Of a stretch of DNA of 64,000 nucleotides, positions 8,103 to 16,192 are shown in pieces. This stretch comes from Erysipelotrichaceae bacterium. Lineage in GTDB: Bacteria; Bacillota_I; Bacilli_A; Erysipelotrichales; Erysipelotrichaceae. The notes beneath the pieces are model-generated. The model had not been told where the DNA came from, searched no databases, and saw only the letters and a program-made list of their open reading frames with translations. The stretch spans positions 189,576-253,575 of the forward strand of contig JAIKXJ010000063.1 in the NCBI GenBank assembly GCA_024684175.1, written 5' to 3'. A program made the translations under genes and the position numbers. Each line of letters opens with the position of its first letter. Within the stretch, counting starts at the first letter, position 1.

Positions 8103-9614
8103 TTAGTTTACAAATGCAGTGGAAAGTTCCATGATCTTTTCCTGATTCATATCTTTACCTTCGACGACACCGGTGATCCTTCCTTCGCACATGACCATGA
8201 TACGGTCACAGATGCCGATCAGTTCAGGCATTTCGGAAGAAACGACGATGATCGTCTTGCCTTCTTTAGCCAGTCTGCCGATGATCGAATAGATCTCGTA
8301 TTTTGCACCGACATCGATACCTCTGGTCGGCTCATCCATGATCAGTACTTCCGGTTCTTTGGCCAGCCATCTGGAAATAATGACTTTCTGCTGATTACCG
8401 CCGGAAAGATTTTTGATCTGTTCTTTCTCACTCGGTGTCTTGATCGAAAGTTCATTGATCGATTTCTGAACGACCTCGTTGATCGCTTTGTGATCCAGCA
8501 TGACTCTGTATTTAAGGTAGTCATTCAATGATGCAACAGCGACATTGTCGGTGATCGACAGAACACCGAAGATACCTCTTGCACGGCGGTCTTCCGTGAT
8601 CAGGGCAATACCGTTTTTAATGGCATCTTCCGGACATTTGATATTCAGTTCTTTCCCTTCGAACGTGACTGTTCCGGATACTTTTCCGCGAAGTCCGTAG
8701 ATCGCTTCCATCAGCTCTGTCCTTTGAGCGCCTACCAGACCGGCGAGTCCGTAGATCTCGCCTTTTTTGACCGAGAACGAACAGTTCTTGAAAGAATTAT
8801 CGAGGATCGATGTGAAGTCTTTGACTTCAAACACGACCTCTCCCGGTGTGTTGACTTTCGGCGGATAAAGATCAGTCAGCTCACGCCCGACTTCCTTTGC
8901 GATGATGAAATCCGTCGTCAGACCCTCTGCAGGCCAGGTACCAATGTACTGGCCGTCGCGCATGATCGTGACCTCATCCGAGATCTTCAGAATCTCATCC
9001 ATTTTATGAGAAATATAAATAACACCGCATCCTCCGGAAGTTAAACGCTTTACGATCTCAAAAAGCTTATCGACTTCTTTCTGTGTGAGCGATGATGTTG
9101 GCTCATCCAAAATGACGATCTTAGCATTGGCACTCATTGCCTTGGCGATTTCGACCAATTGCATCTGCGAGGTCGAAAGAATACCCAACTTATCGGTGGC
9201 CTTAAAATTCAAGCCCAGGTCATCAAGAAGCTTCTGTGTATCTTCGTTCATCTTCTGATGATCGACGACTTTGATCGGGCCAAAAGACTTCGTCGGATAT
9301 CTTCCGCAATAGATATTCTCAGCTATAGATCTGTCGCGAATCGGCATCAGCTCCTGATGAACCATGGCGATTCCTCTGTTCAACGCATCAAATGGGTCGG
9401 TGATATTCACTTCCTCGCCATCATAGATAACTTTACCCTCATCTTTTTTGTAAATACCGAACAGGCATTTCATCAAAGTCGATTTGCCGGCACCGTTCTC
9501 ACCCATCAGGGAATGGACATGTCCCGGTTTCAATTGCAAAGAAACATGGTCTAAAGCTCTTACACCAGGGAAGGATTTACAAATATCTTTCATTTCAAGA
9601 ATATATTCTGACAT
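8103..9614 (-). CDS. mglA: Galactose/methyl-galactoside ABC transporter ATPase
   Basis: A 503-residue ATPase with two ABC domains, typical of sugar importers of the Mgl/Rbs class. Domain 1 has Walker A GENGAGKST (residues 38-46) and Walker B VILDEPTSSL. Domain 2 has a degenerate Walker A (GLVGAQRTEL), a good LSGGNQQKV signature and Walker B LIMDEPTRGID. One strong and one weak nucleotide site is the family norm. It powers the MglC permease. The ribosome binding site GGAGG lies just upstream of the ATG. Confidence 0.95.
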   Translation of the reverse strand: MSEYILEMKDICKSFPGVRALDHVSLQLKPGHVHSLMGENGAGKSTLMKCLFGIYKKDEGKVIYDGEEVNITDPFDALNRGIAMVHQELMPIRDRSIAENIYCGRYPTKSFGPIKVVDHQKMNEDTQKLLDDLGLNFKATDKLGILSTSQMQLVEIAKAMSANAKIVILDEPTSSLTQKEVDKLFEIVKRLTSGGCGVIYISHKMDEILKISDEVTIMRDGQYIGTWPAEGLTTDFIIAKEVGRELTDLYPPKVNTPGEVVFEVKDFTSILDNSFKNCSFSVKKGEIYGLAGLVGAQRTELMEAIYGLRGKVSGTVTFEGKELNIKCPEDAIKNGIALITEDRRARGIFGVLSITDNVAVASLNDYLKYRVMLDHKAINEVVQKSINELSIKTPSEKEQIKNLSGGNQQKVIISRWLAKEPEVLIMDEPTRGIDVGAKYEIYSIIGRLAKEGKTIIVVSSEMPELIGICDRIMVMCEGRITGVVEGKDMNQEKIMELSTAFVN

Positions 9615-9633
9615 AGTATTCCTCCTTCAAATC

Positions 9634-9676
9634 AAAAAAATAAAGAAGAGTCATATGCATCAGCATACGACTCTTC
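9634..9676 (-). terminator. mglB-mglA intercistronic hairpin
   Basis: GAAGAGTC-type arms form a 14-bp stem with one mismatch between mglB and mglA, followed on the minus strand by TTTATTTTTTT. It looks like a partial terminator that would let the binding protein be made in excess over the ATPase and permease. Confidence 0.7.
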
Positions 9677-9693
9677 CGAACAAATCAAACGAA

Positions 9694-10704
9694 TTATTTG
9701 ATGTACTGATCAACGTTAGCGGAAGTGACCATGACGTAAGGAACATAGTTGACCTTATTCGTGATCGTTTCGCCGCCCAGCATCTTCAGTAATGATTCGC
9801 AAGCTGCAGTTGCCTGACCTAAATCATCGTTCAAAACAGTACCGGTCATTTCACCGTTCTTGACTGCTTCGCATGCTTCAGGAATAGCATCAACACCGAC
9901 AAGATAAATGTCTGTACCGACAGTTCTGCCTGCACCCTTGATCGCTTCAAGAGCACCCATAGCCATACCGTCATTGTTGCAGAATACGACTTCGATGTCA
10001 GCACCTTCCTTGGAAAGTTCAGAAGCAACGAGTTCCTGGCCCTGAGCCTGTGCCCAGTTACCTGTCTGTTCGAATAACTTGTTGACCTCAACACCATTGT
10101 CAGTCAGATACTTGATAGAGTATTCAGTTCTGAACTGAGCATCGGAGTTCTCCGGGTCACCCATGATCATGATATAGCTGACTTTGCCGTCGCCGTTCAG
10201 GTCGCCATGAGCCGGCTGATCGAAAATGATCTGGCCCTGGTAAGTACCGGAATCTCTTGCATCAGCACCGACGTAGCAAGTCTTGTCACCGTAGCTGTAA
10301 TCAGCGATCTCACGGTTGATGAATACTGTAGGGATACCTGAATCTTCAACTGCCTTTGCCAGAGCATCGGAAGAAGTCTGGACCAGGTTGACGATCATGC
10401 CATCAACACCCTGTGAAATGAAGGTATTGACCTGTTCTGTCTGAGTAGCAGCATCGTTAGCACCATCAACGATCGTTAATTCATACTGTGTGCCGCCTTT
10501 AGCGTTGAGATCATCGAAGTATTTCTGGATATCCTGACGATAAAGAGTCATGAAGTTATCATCGAACTGATAAATCGCAACACCGATTTTGACTGTTTCA
10601 GGAGCAGCTTCGCCGCCTTCAGCCGGAGTTTCGTTCTTCTGAGAACAACCGACAAGAGCGAAAACCATCAAAACAGCCAATAAAACACTTAAAAGCTTTT
10701 TCAT
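9694..10704 (-). CDS. mglB: Galactose/glucose-binding lipoprotein
   Basis: A 336-residue periplasmic-binding-fold sugar receptor with a lipoprotein signal (lipobox LVGC, Cys20). The segment DLNGDGKVSY matches the EF-hand-like calcium loop of MglB, and CNNDGMAMGALEAI and LVGVDAIPEA are typical of galactose/glucose receptors rather than ribose ones. It delivers sugar to MglAC. The start has an AAGGAGG ribosome binding site. Expression is probably subject to CcpA, since a perfect cre-like palindrome lies across the promoter. Confidence 0.93.
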   Translation of the reverse strand: MKKLLSVLLAVLMVFALVGCSQKNETPAEGGEAAPETVKIGVAIYQFDDNFMTLYRQDIQKYFDDLNAKGGTQYELTIVDGANDAATQTEQVNTFISQGVDGMIVNLVQTSSDALAKAVEDSGIPTVFINREIADYSYGDKTCYVGADARDSGTYQGQIIFDQPAHGDLNGDGKVSYIMIMGDPENSDAQFRTEYSIKYLTDNGVEVNKLFEQTGNWAQAQGQELVASELSKEGADIEVVFCNNDGMAMGALEAIKGAGRTVGTDIYLVGVDAIPEACEAVKNGEMTGTVLNDDLGQATAACESLLKMLGGETITNKVNYVPYVMVTSANVDQYIK

Positions 10705-10736
10705 TTTTTCCTCCTTGGGTTTTTACCCATACTTTT

Positions 10737-10764
10737 ATTATAGAACAAATGTAACCGATTACAA
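10737..10764 (-). promoter_or_regulatory. mglB promoter
   Basis: Minus-strand TATAAT (10737-10742) and TTGTAA (10759-10764) are spaced by 16 bp, giving a start point near 10730 and a 5' leader of about 25 nt. Confidence 0.7.
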
Positions 10765-10765
10765 T
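10747..10765. promoter_or_regulatory. cre operator over the mglB promoter
   Basis: The core TGTAACCGATTACA (10750-10763) fits the Bacillus cre pattern TGWAANCGNTNWCA at every position. It overlaps the -35 box and spacer of the mglB promoter, a position expected for repression by CcpA bound to HPr-Ser-P. Another LacI-family repressor could use the same site. Confidence 0.7.
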
Positions 10766-10777
10766 CCAAAAACACTC

Positions 10778-10839
10778 AAATAAACAAGCGAAGAAGAATC
10801 ATGCCTTTCGACATAAAAGAATAGAAAGCTTGTTTATTT
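10778..10839. repeat. 12-bp inverted repeat in the mglB-trp intergenic region
   Basis: AAATAAACAAGC (10778-10789) is repeated perfectly inverted as GCTTGTTTATTT (10828-10839), separated by 38 bases. It lies between the mglB promoter and the trp T-box promoter. The function is unknown. Confidence 0.5.
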
Positions 10840-10842
10840 TGC

Positions 10843-10872
10843 TTGACGTTTCGTGTAAAAATGTTGTATTAG
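10843..10872 (+). promoter_or_regulatory. Promoter of the trp T-box operon
   Basis: TTGACG (10843-10848) and a weaker -10, TATTAG (10867-10872), are spaced by 18 bp just before the T-box. The -35 is strong and the -10 imperfect. Confidence 0.5.
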
Positions 10873-10879
10873 TTAATAA

Positions 10880-11140
10880 ACCGATGCGAAAGAGTAAGTA
10901 AGACCGGACATTTCTTTCAAAGAGAGTCACAGAATGGTGAAATGTGATAAAGGATGCCGATCCGAATGGACTTTCAAGGGCAAACAGAAACGTTGAGGAG
11001 TATGGGCGACGAACCGATCCTTCGTAAGAGGATCCGCATATGATGGTATGCATGAGAGGATACGCGAAGCCGTATCAAGCCGGGTGGCACCGCAGGAAAA
11101 ATACATCCTGTCCCAGCAATCAAGGGACAGGATTTTTTTG
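10880..11140 (+). ncRNA. Tryptophan T-box riboswitch
   Basis: A complete T-box leader. The apical stem I motif is AGAGAGTCACAGAATGGTG followed by its closing strand. The specifier loop reads GAA-TGG-AC with TGG (Trp) at 10967-10969. The T-box sequence GGGTGGCACCGC is at 11082-11093. The terminator is a 10-bp stem ATCCTGTCCC/GGGACAGGAT (11105-11132) plus seven T. Uncharged tRNA-Trp would stabilise the antiterminator and switch on the transporter genes downstream. Confidence 0.93.
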
Positions 11141-11156
11141 TCCCGGGAGGTGAACG

Positions 11157-11189
11157 ATGAAAACAAACAAACTATGGCGTCCTTTCTGA
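11157..11189 (+). CDS. Putative ten-residue leader peptide with a Trp codon
   Basis: A short open frame MKTNKLWRPF, too short for normal gene calling, begins 17 nt after the T-box terminator. It has the strongest ribosome binding site nearby (GGGAGGTG, five bases before the ATG), stronger than that of trpX. It contains one TGG codon and is not in frame with trpX. The layout recalls the Bacillus subtilis rtpA (anti-TRAP) operon, where a T-box is followed by a ten-residue leader peptide with Trp codons that adds translational control. That parallel is inference; the frame could also be chance. Confidence 0.5.
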   Translation: MKTNKLWRPF

Positions 11190-11235
11190 AAAAAACGATA
11201 AAAACGCAAAACAAAAAAGAAAGGAAAAACAAAAA

Positions 11236-12276
11236 ATGAAAAAAGCATTAACGCTCATCGCATGTCTGACTCTTCTTATCTGCCTGTGTGCCTGCAATGC
11301 ACAACCCGAAGAACAAGGATCTTCCGAAGAAACAAAGACTTCCTATACGATCGGCATCTGCAATTATGTCGATGATGCCTCACTCAATCAGATCGTCAAC
11401 AACATCCTCGCCGGACTCAAAGAAGCAGGTGAAGCAAACGATGTGCAGATCGATATCTTATATGACAACGCCAATGCCGATGCCAACGTCATGGCACAGA
11501 TCATTTCCAATTTCATTTCAAAAGATGTGGACCTGATGGTCGGTATCGCCACACCGGTCGCGCTGAATATGCAGGCGATGACGATAGACGATCCGATCCC
11601 GGTCATCTTCGCTGCCGTCTCCGACCCTTTGTCCTGCGGACTGGTCGAAAGCCTTGAAAAGCCCGGTGCCAACATCTCGGGAACATCCGATTTCCTCAAC
11701 ACGAAAAACGTCCTGCAGCTGATGATCGAACAAGATCCCGAGATCAAGAAAGTCGGTCTTTTATACGACGCTTCGCAAGATGCCTCGATCGGACCGATCA
11801 AACAAGCCAAGGAATTCTTCCCTCAGTCAAACATCACCTATGTCGAAAAGACCGGGACCAACGTCGATGAGATCAAACTGGCAGCAGCCTCTTTGATCGC
11901 CGAAGGTGTGCAGGCCGTCTTCACGCCGACCGACAATACTGTCATGACGGCGGAGCTGTCGATCTATGAACAGTTCCTGGATGCGGGCATCTTACACTAT
12001 GCCGGAGCGGATTCCTTTGCCTTGAACGGTGCTTTTTTGGGCTATGGCGTCGACTATGCGCAGTTAGGCAGACAGACAGCGGAAATGGTCTATGAAGTCC
12101 TTTCCGGAAAAACGGACATCTCCGATCTCCCGGTCAGGACCTTCGACAACGGTACCGCGACGATCAATGAAGATGTGATCGAGGCTTTAGGCATGGACCT
12201 GGATGTCCTGAAAGAAGCCTTCGGTCCTCTCTGTTCCGACATCAAGACCATCAAGACGGCAGAAGAGTTCGAATGA
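11236..12276 (+). CDS. trpX: Tryptophan ABC transporter substrate-binding lipoprotein
   Basis: A 346-residue lipoprotein (lipobox LCAC, Cys20) of the ABC_sub_bind (PF04392) family, with core features YTIGICNYVDDASLNQIV, an ISGTSDFLNT segment and FTPTDNTVM. Family members bind amino acids or related ligands. The Trp-specific T-box upstream identifies this one as the receptor of a tryptophan importer, as in trpXYZ systems of other Bacillota. It starts 46 nt after the short leader frame with an AGAAAGGA ribosome binding site and is followed directly by permease and ATPase genes. Confidence 0.88.
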   Translation: MKKALTLIACLTLLICLCACNAQPEEQGSSEETKTSYTIGICNYVDDASLNQIVNNILAGLKEAGEANDVQIDILYDNANADANVMAQIISNFISKDVDLMVGIATPVALNMQAMTIDDPIPVIFAAVSDPLSCGLVESLEKPGANISGTSDFLNTKNVLQLMIEQDPEIKKVGLLYDASQDASIGPIKQAKEFFPQSNITYVEKTGTNVDEIKLAAASLIAEGVQAVFTPTDNTVMTAELSIYEQFLDAGILHYAGADSFALNGAFLGYGVDYAQLGRQTAEMVYEVLSGKTDISDLPVRTFDNGTATINEDVIEALGMDLDVLKEAFGPLCSDIKTIKTAEEFE

Positions 12277-12277
12277 T

Positions 12278-13189
12278 ATGTCTGCGCTGATCCTTACCAC
12301 GATCGAGCTTTCCCTGATCGGTTCCCTGACCGTCCTTGGATTATACCTCAGCTATACGGTCTTGAACATCTGCGATCTTTCTACGGACGGCTGTTTCACT
12401 TTGGGCGCCTGCGTCGGAGCCATGGTCGCTTTGTCGGGACACCCCTTCCTGGCCGTCATCGCAGCGATGGCCGCCGGTTTTTTCTCAGGACTGATCGTCT
12501 CGATCTTACAGTGTTATTTCGGCATCAATTCACTGCTGTCCGGGATCATCGTCAATACGGCTCTGTATTCGGTCGATATCGCGGTCATGGGAAATTCTTC
12601 CCTGGTCAATCTGAATAAAACGGTGACGGTCTTTTTGATCGCAAAAGATCTTCTGCGTGAGACCCCGTTCTCCGCTTTCAGTCCTCTCTTGATCGAGATC
12701 TTCTTCGTCCTGATGCTGATCGGCTTCCTGACCTTCTTTTTAAAGACCCGCATCGGCCTGGCCGTCAAGGCGACCGGTGACAACCGTGTGATGGTCGAAG
12801 CCTCTTCTATCGATCCGCGTATCATCACGCTGATCGGATTGAGCATTTCCAACAGCTTCACCGCCTTATCCGGCTGTATGCTGGCCTTGTCACAGAGATC
12901 CTGCAACATCGATATCGGCAGCGGCATGGTCACGATCGCTCTCGCGTCTTTATTGATCGGAAGGATCTTCTCCAAAGAAAGAAAACTCACCGTTCAGCTG
13001 TTCTGCGCAGTCCTTGGTGCTTTCATCTTCCGCAGCATCTATGCGATCGCTTTGCGCCTGAACATGCCGGCCTTCATGCTGAAGCTGGTCTCCGCCTGCA
13101 TTGTCGCTTTAGCGATCAGTATCCCCTATCTGAAGACCAGGCTGCCGCTGATCAGACGAAGAAGGATGCTGAAAAAGGAGGCCTCATGA
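12278..13189 (+). CDS. trpY: Tryptophan ABC transporter permease
   Basis: A 303-residue membrane protein with about eight or nine hydrophobic segments, of the BPD_transp_2 type used by LivH-like and TrpY permeases. Typical motifs are GLYLSYTVLNICDLSTDGCFTLGA near the N-terminus and LAVKATGDNRVMVEASSID in the cytoplasmic loop. It starts two bases after the trpX stop codon and overlaps the ATPase gene by four bases, so the three genes are translationally coupled. Confidence 0.9.
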   Translation: MSALILTTIELSLIGSLTVLGLYLSYTVLNICDLSTDGCFTLGACVGAMVALSGHPFLAVIAAMAAGFFSGLIVSILQCYFGINSLLSGIIVNTALYSVDIAVMGNSSLVNLNKTVTVFLIAKDLLRETPFSAFSPLLIEIFFVLMLIGFLTFFLKTRIGLAVKATGDNRVMVEASSIDPRIITLIGLSISNSFTALSGCMLALSQRSCNIDIGSGMVTIALASLLIGRIFSKERKLTVQLFCAVLGAFIFRSIYAIALRLNMPAFMLKLVSACIVALAISIPYLKTRLPLIRRRRMLKKEAS

Positions 13190-13971
13190 TCCAGATAAGA
13201 CATCTCAACAAGATCTTCAATGAGAAGACGGTCAATGAAAAAAGAGCGATCGACGATCTTTCGCTCACGGTCAATGACGGTGACTTCATCTGTATGATCG
13301 GCGCCAACGGATCGGGCAAGTCGACCCTGTTGCAGTGTCTCTCCGGCGCCTTGATCAGCGAATCGGGCAGTATCCTGATGGATGGAAAAGACATCACGCT
13401 GCATTCCCAGCATCAGCGGGCTGACCAGATCGGCCACCTGTTTCAGGATCCGCTGGCCGGAACGGCTCCGCACATGAGTGTTGAAGAAAATCTGGCGCTG
13501 GCTGCCAAGACCGGCGGCTGGTTCTCTTTGATTGGCAAAAACGACAGAAAACTTTTCAGAGAAAAGCTGGCAAGCCTGGATATGGGTCTGGAAGACAAAC
13601 TGGATGTCAATGTCGGTACCCTGTCCGGCGGTATGCGCCAGGCTCTGGCTCTGGTCATGAATACGATACGAAGGCCGAAGCTTCTCCTGCTGGATGAACA
13701 TACGGCTGCCCTGGATCCGCAAAGTGCCGCAAAAGTACTGGAACTGACGAAAAAAGCCGTTGACGAAGGCAAACTGACCTGTATCATGGTCACGCACGAT
13801 ATGCAGACCGCATTGGATCTCGGAAACCGGCTGATCATGATGCATGAAGGAAAGATCATCCTGGATCTGAACAAGGAAGAAAAAGAAAAACTGAGTGTCG
13901 AAGACCTGATCGCAATGTTCCGCTCCAAAACAAAGGAAGATCTGCTCAGCGACCGGATGCTGCTGTCATAA
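13186..13971 (+). CDS. trpZ: Tryptophan ABC transporter ATPase
   Basis: A 261-residue ABC ATPase. Walker A is GANGSGKST (residues 39-47), the signature is LSGGMRQALAL and Walker B is LLLLDEHTAALDP. It drives the TrpXY importer. The start codon overlaps the trpY stop (ATGA), and an AAAGGAGG ribosome binding site lies inside trpY. The operon ends at a strong bidirectional terminator shared with galK. Confidence 0.92.
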   Translation: MIQIRHLNKIFNEKTVNEKRAIDDLSLTVNDGDFICMIGANGSGKSTLLQCLSGALISESGSILMDGKDITLHSQHQRADQIGHLFQDPLAGTAPHMSVEENLALAAKTGGWFSLIGKNDRKLFREKLASLDMGLEDKLDVNVGTLSGGMRQALALVMNTIRRPKLLLLDEHTAALDPQSAAKVLELTKKAVDEGKLTCIMVTHDMQTALDLGNRLIMMHEGKIILDLNKEEKEKLSVEDLIAMFRSKTKEDLLSDRMLLS

Positions 13972-13997
13972 AAAAACTTCGGGACCGAAGTTTTTTT
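13970..13997. terminator. Bidirectional terminator between trpZ and galK
   Basis: CTTCGG/CCGAAG stem with a two-base loop, extended by seven A and seven T on the two sides. It serves both convergent operons. Confidence 0.9.
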
Positions 13998-13999
13998 GA

Positions 14000-15277
14000 T
14001 CAGATCAGAGTTTTTGTACCGAACGGCCGGACCCTTACCTGCAACAGGCAGTCTTCACCGAAGACCGAAGCCATCAGTCTGGAGATGCCCTCGACTTTAT
14101 CTTTCGGTACGATCAGCTGTATCGTTCCTTCGAAACCGCCGCCGTGGACACGGTATGCCCCTTCGCTTCCCAGATGCATGTCCGCCAGTGCAAGGCCGAT
14201 CGACAGAGACTGGGAATTGACGCGGGAAGCCGGGTAGACGTTCTGCAGATATTCAAAGGATGACCTGCCGGATTCTTTCATCAGATAAAGAAGCTGATCG
14301 ATATCATCATTGCGGATCGCTTCCCTTTCCCGGACCGCTCTTGCATCTTCATTGTAGAAATGAAGGGCACGAAGCATCGCCCGGTCGTTTTTGACTTTTT
14401 CACGGATCTCTTTGAAATCCGCAAGCAGTTTCTCCAAAGAAGAATCCGCCAGATAATCGACACCGAGTTCTTTGGCGACGCTTTTGATCTCATTGGGAAC
14501 TGCGGCATACTCATGTGACAGATCGGAATGATCGCCCTTGGTGTTGACTAGGATCAGTTCATAGCCATGATCCGAGAACGAGAAATCGAAGTTTTCGATG
14601 ACCGGATCCTCCGGTTTACGGAAATCGATCGTCACGAAACCGCCGACCGAGATCGCCATCTGGTCGAGCAGACCGCTCGGTTTGCCGAAGTAGACGTTTT
14701 CGGCGAACTGGCCGATCTTTGCCCGCAGGATCGGATCGATCCTTCCTTCGTTGTATAAGGCATTGAAGATCTCCACCAACATCACTTCAAAACAAGCCGA
14801 AGAAGAGATGCCTGAGCCGACCAGGACCCGCGATTCACATAAGGCATCGAAACCGCCGTATCTGTAACCCAGATTGTTCAGACGGAATGCGACACCGCGG
14901 ATCAGAGCTTCCGAAGTGTTGGTTTCTTCTTCCCGGACGGAAAGATCGTTCAGATCGACCGGTGCGATCTTGAAATCACCGTCCCGATAATGGACCATGT
15001 TCTTGTCGTTAGCTTTGACGACCGCAAGATTGTCGATGCTGAGTCCGGCTGCCACGACATGACCGTGCTGATGATCGGTGTGATTGCCGCCGATCTCGGA
15101 ACGGCCGGGCGAAGAGACGAAATGATAGTCTCCGTCGCCGTATAATTCATACGCCTTGTCCAAAAGGCGCAGATATCTTTGTTTTTCCGAAGAAAGATCA
15201 TCTTCACAGATGATCTTTTTCATTAGAGGATCGATCTCAGAGGAAACGATATACGCTTTCAGGTCTGCATAATTCAT
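14000..15277 (-). CDS. galK: Galactokinase
   Basis: A GHMP kinase that phosphorylates galactose at C1, the first step of the Leloir pathway. The galactokinase signature SPGRSEIGGNHTDHQHG lies at about residues 56-72, the ATP-binding motif VLVGSGISSSAC near 150, and the third motif VHGGGFEGTI near 378. Length (425 aa) is at the long end of the usual range. galT and galE are not in this window. It is the last gene of MATE-rimO-ROK-galK and is probably fed by the MglABC importer encoded nearby. Confidence 0.96.
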   Translation of the reverse strand: MNYADLKAYIVSSEIDPLMKKIICEDDLSSEKQRYLRLLDKAYELYGDGDYHFVSSPGRSEIGGNHTDHQHGHVVAAGLSIDNLAVVKANDKNMVHYRDGDFKIAPVDLNDLSVREEETNTSEALIRGVAFRLNNLGYRYGGFDALCESRVLVGSGISSSACFEVMLVEIFNALYNEGRIDPILRAKIGQFAENVYFGKPSGLLDQMAISVGGFVTIDFRKPEDPVIENFDFSFSDHGYELILVNTKGDHSDLSHEYAAVPNEIKSVAKELGVDYLADSSLEKLLADFKEIREKVKNDRAMLRALHFYNEDARAVREREAIRNDDIDQLLYLMKESGRSSFEYLQNVYPASRVNSQSLSIGLALADMHLGSEGAYRVHGGGFEGTIQLIVPKDKVEGISRLMASVFGEDCLLQVRVRPFGTKTLI

Positions 15278-15281
15278 AAGC

Positions 15282-16187
15282 TTAACCTAAATGTGATTTT
15301 CCGATCATCGCTGCACCAAGAACGCCCGGTTCCGCAAGCTGTGCTTTCAGGATCGGAACATCGCGCATGGCTTCGTGTGCCATGGAACGGAAATACTCTT
15401 TTACTTTGGAGAAATAGATCGCCGAAGAATGAGAACAGCCGCCGCCGATGACGAAGCAATCCGGAGCACAGATCGCCGAGATCGCAGCCAGGCAAGTCGC
15501 AAAGTCTTTCGACATCTTGTCGACGATCGCCATCGCCACTTCATTGCCTTCTCCCGCCAGCAGGAAGACCTTCCTTGCGGAATCGCCCTTCTCACCGATC
15601 AGGTCTTTGCCGATCAATCCGAGCGCTGTACCGGAAGCAACGGATTCGACACCGCCTCTGTTGAGGTGGGAATAGACCGGATACTGCTTGGCATCCGGAT
15701 CGACGATGACATTGGCGACTTCACCTGCATAGCCTTTGTGACCCGAGATGACTTTTCCGTCGATCACCAGAGCTCCGCCGATACCGGTCGAATGGGTCAG
15801 GAAGTAGACTTCATGATAACCTCTGCCGGCACCCAGAACGGCTTCCGCCAGGCCTGCTGCATTGGCATCGTTGTCAAGGAATACAGGAATACCGGTCACC
15901 TTCTGCATGTTGTCCGCAAACGGATAACCTTCACAGCCCGGGATATTGGTCGCCTGTGTGATGACGTTGCGTTCGCCATCTACCGGTCCCGGGATCGCCA
16001 GACCGATCGATCTGACATCGGAAAGATCGAACTGTTTCAGAAGGTCGAGAATGTTTTCCTCGATCTTTTCCGGCCCTTCCAGACCATGAGACTGTGCGAT
16101 GACATCCTGAACGATCCTGCCCTCATCATCCACTTTGGCGATCCTGACGTTCGTACCGCCTAAATCGATTCCTACATAATAATTCAT
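15282..16187 (-). CDS. ROK-family sugar kinase, zinc motif absent
   Basis: A 301-residue ROK kinase, probably a glucokinase or related hexose kinase. It has the phosphate motif DLGGTNVRIAKVD near the N-terminus, LDNDANAAGLAEA with the catalytic Asp, and STGIGGALVIDGKV. The usual ROK zinc site is missing: where most have E-I-G-H and then CGCGxxGCxE, this protein reads AGEVANVIVDP and LNRGGVESVASG, so the His and all three Cys are gone. It lies four bases upstream of galK, which suggests a role in the same sugar route. The substrate cannot be told from the sequence. Confidence 0.85.
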   Translation of the reverse strand: MNYYVGIDLGGTNVRIAKVDDEGRIVQDVIAQSHGLEGPEKIEENILDLLKQFDLSDVRSIGLAIPGPVDGERNVITQATNIPGCEGYPFADNMQKVTGIPVFLDNDANAAGLAEAVLGAGRGYHEVYFLTHSTGIGGALVIDGKVISGHKGYAGEVANVIVDPDAKQYPVYSHLNRGGVESVASGTALGLIGKDLIGEKGDSARKVFLLAGEGNEVAMAIVDKMSKDFATCLAAISAICAPDCFVIGGGCSHSSAIYFSKVKEYFRSMAHEAMRDVPILKAQLAEPGVLGAAMIGKSHLG

Positions 16188-16192
16188 TATAT

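Noticed and set aside
11048..11239. A 63-codon plus-strand frame across the T-box
   Set aside because: It runs through the T-box core and terminator, has no ribosome binding site, and its composition follows the RNA structure. The separate ten-codon frame at 11157 is the only plausible peptide there.
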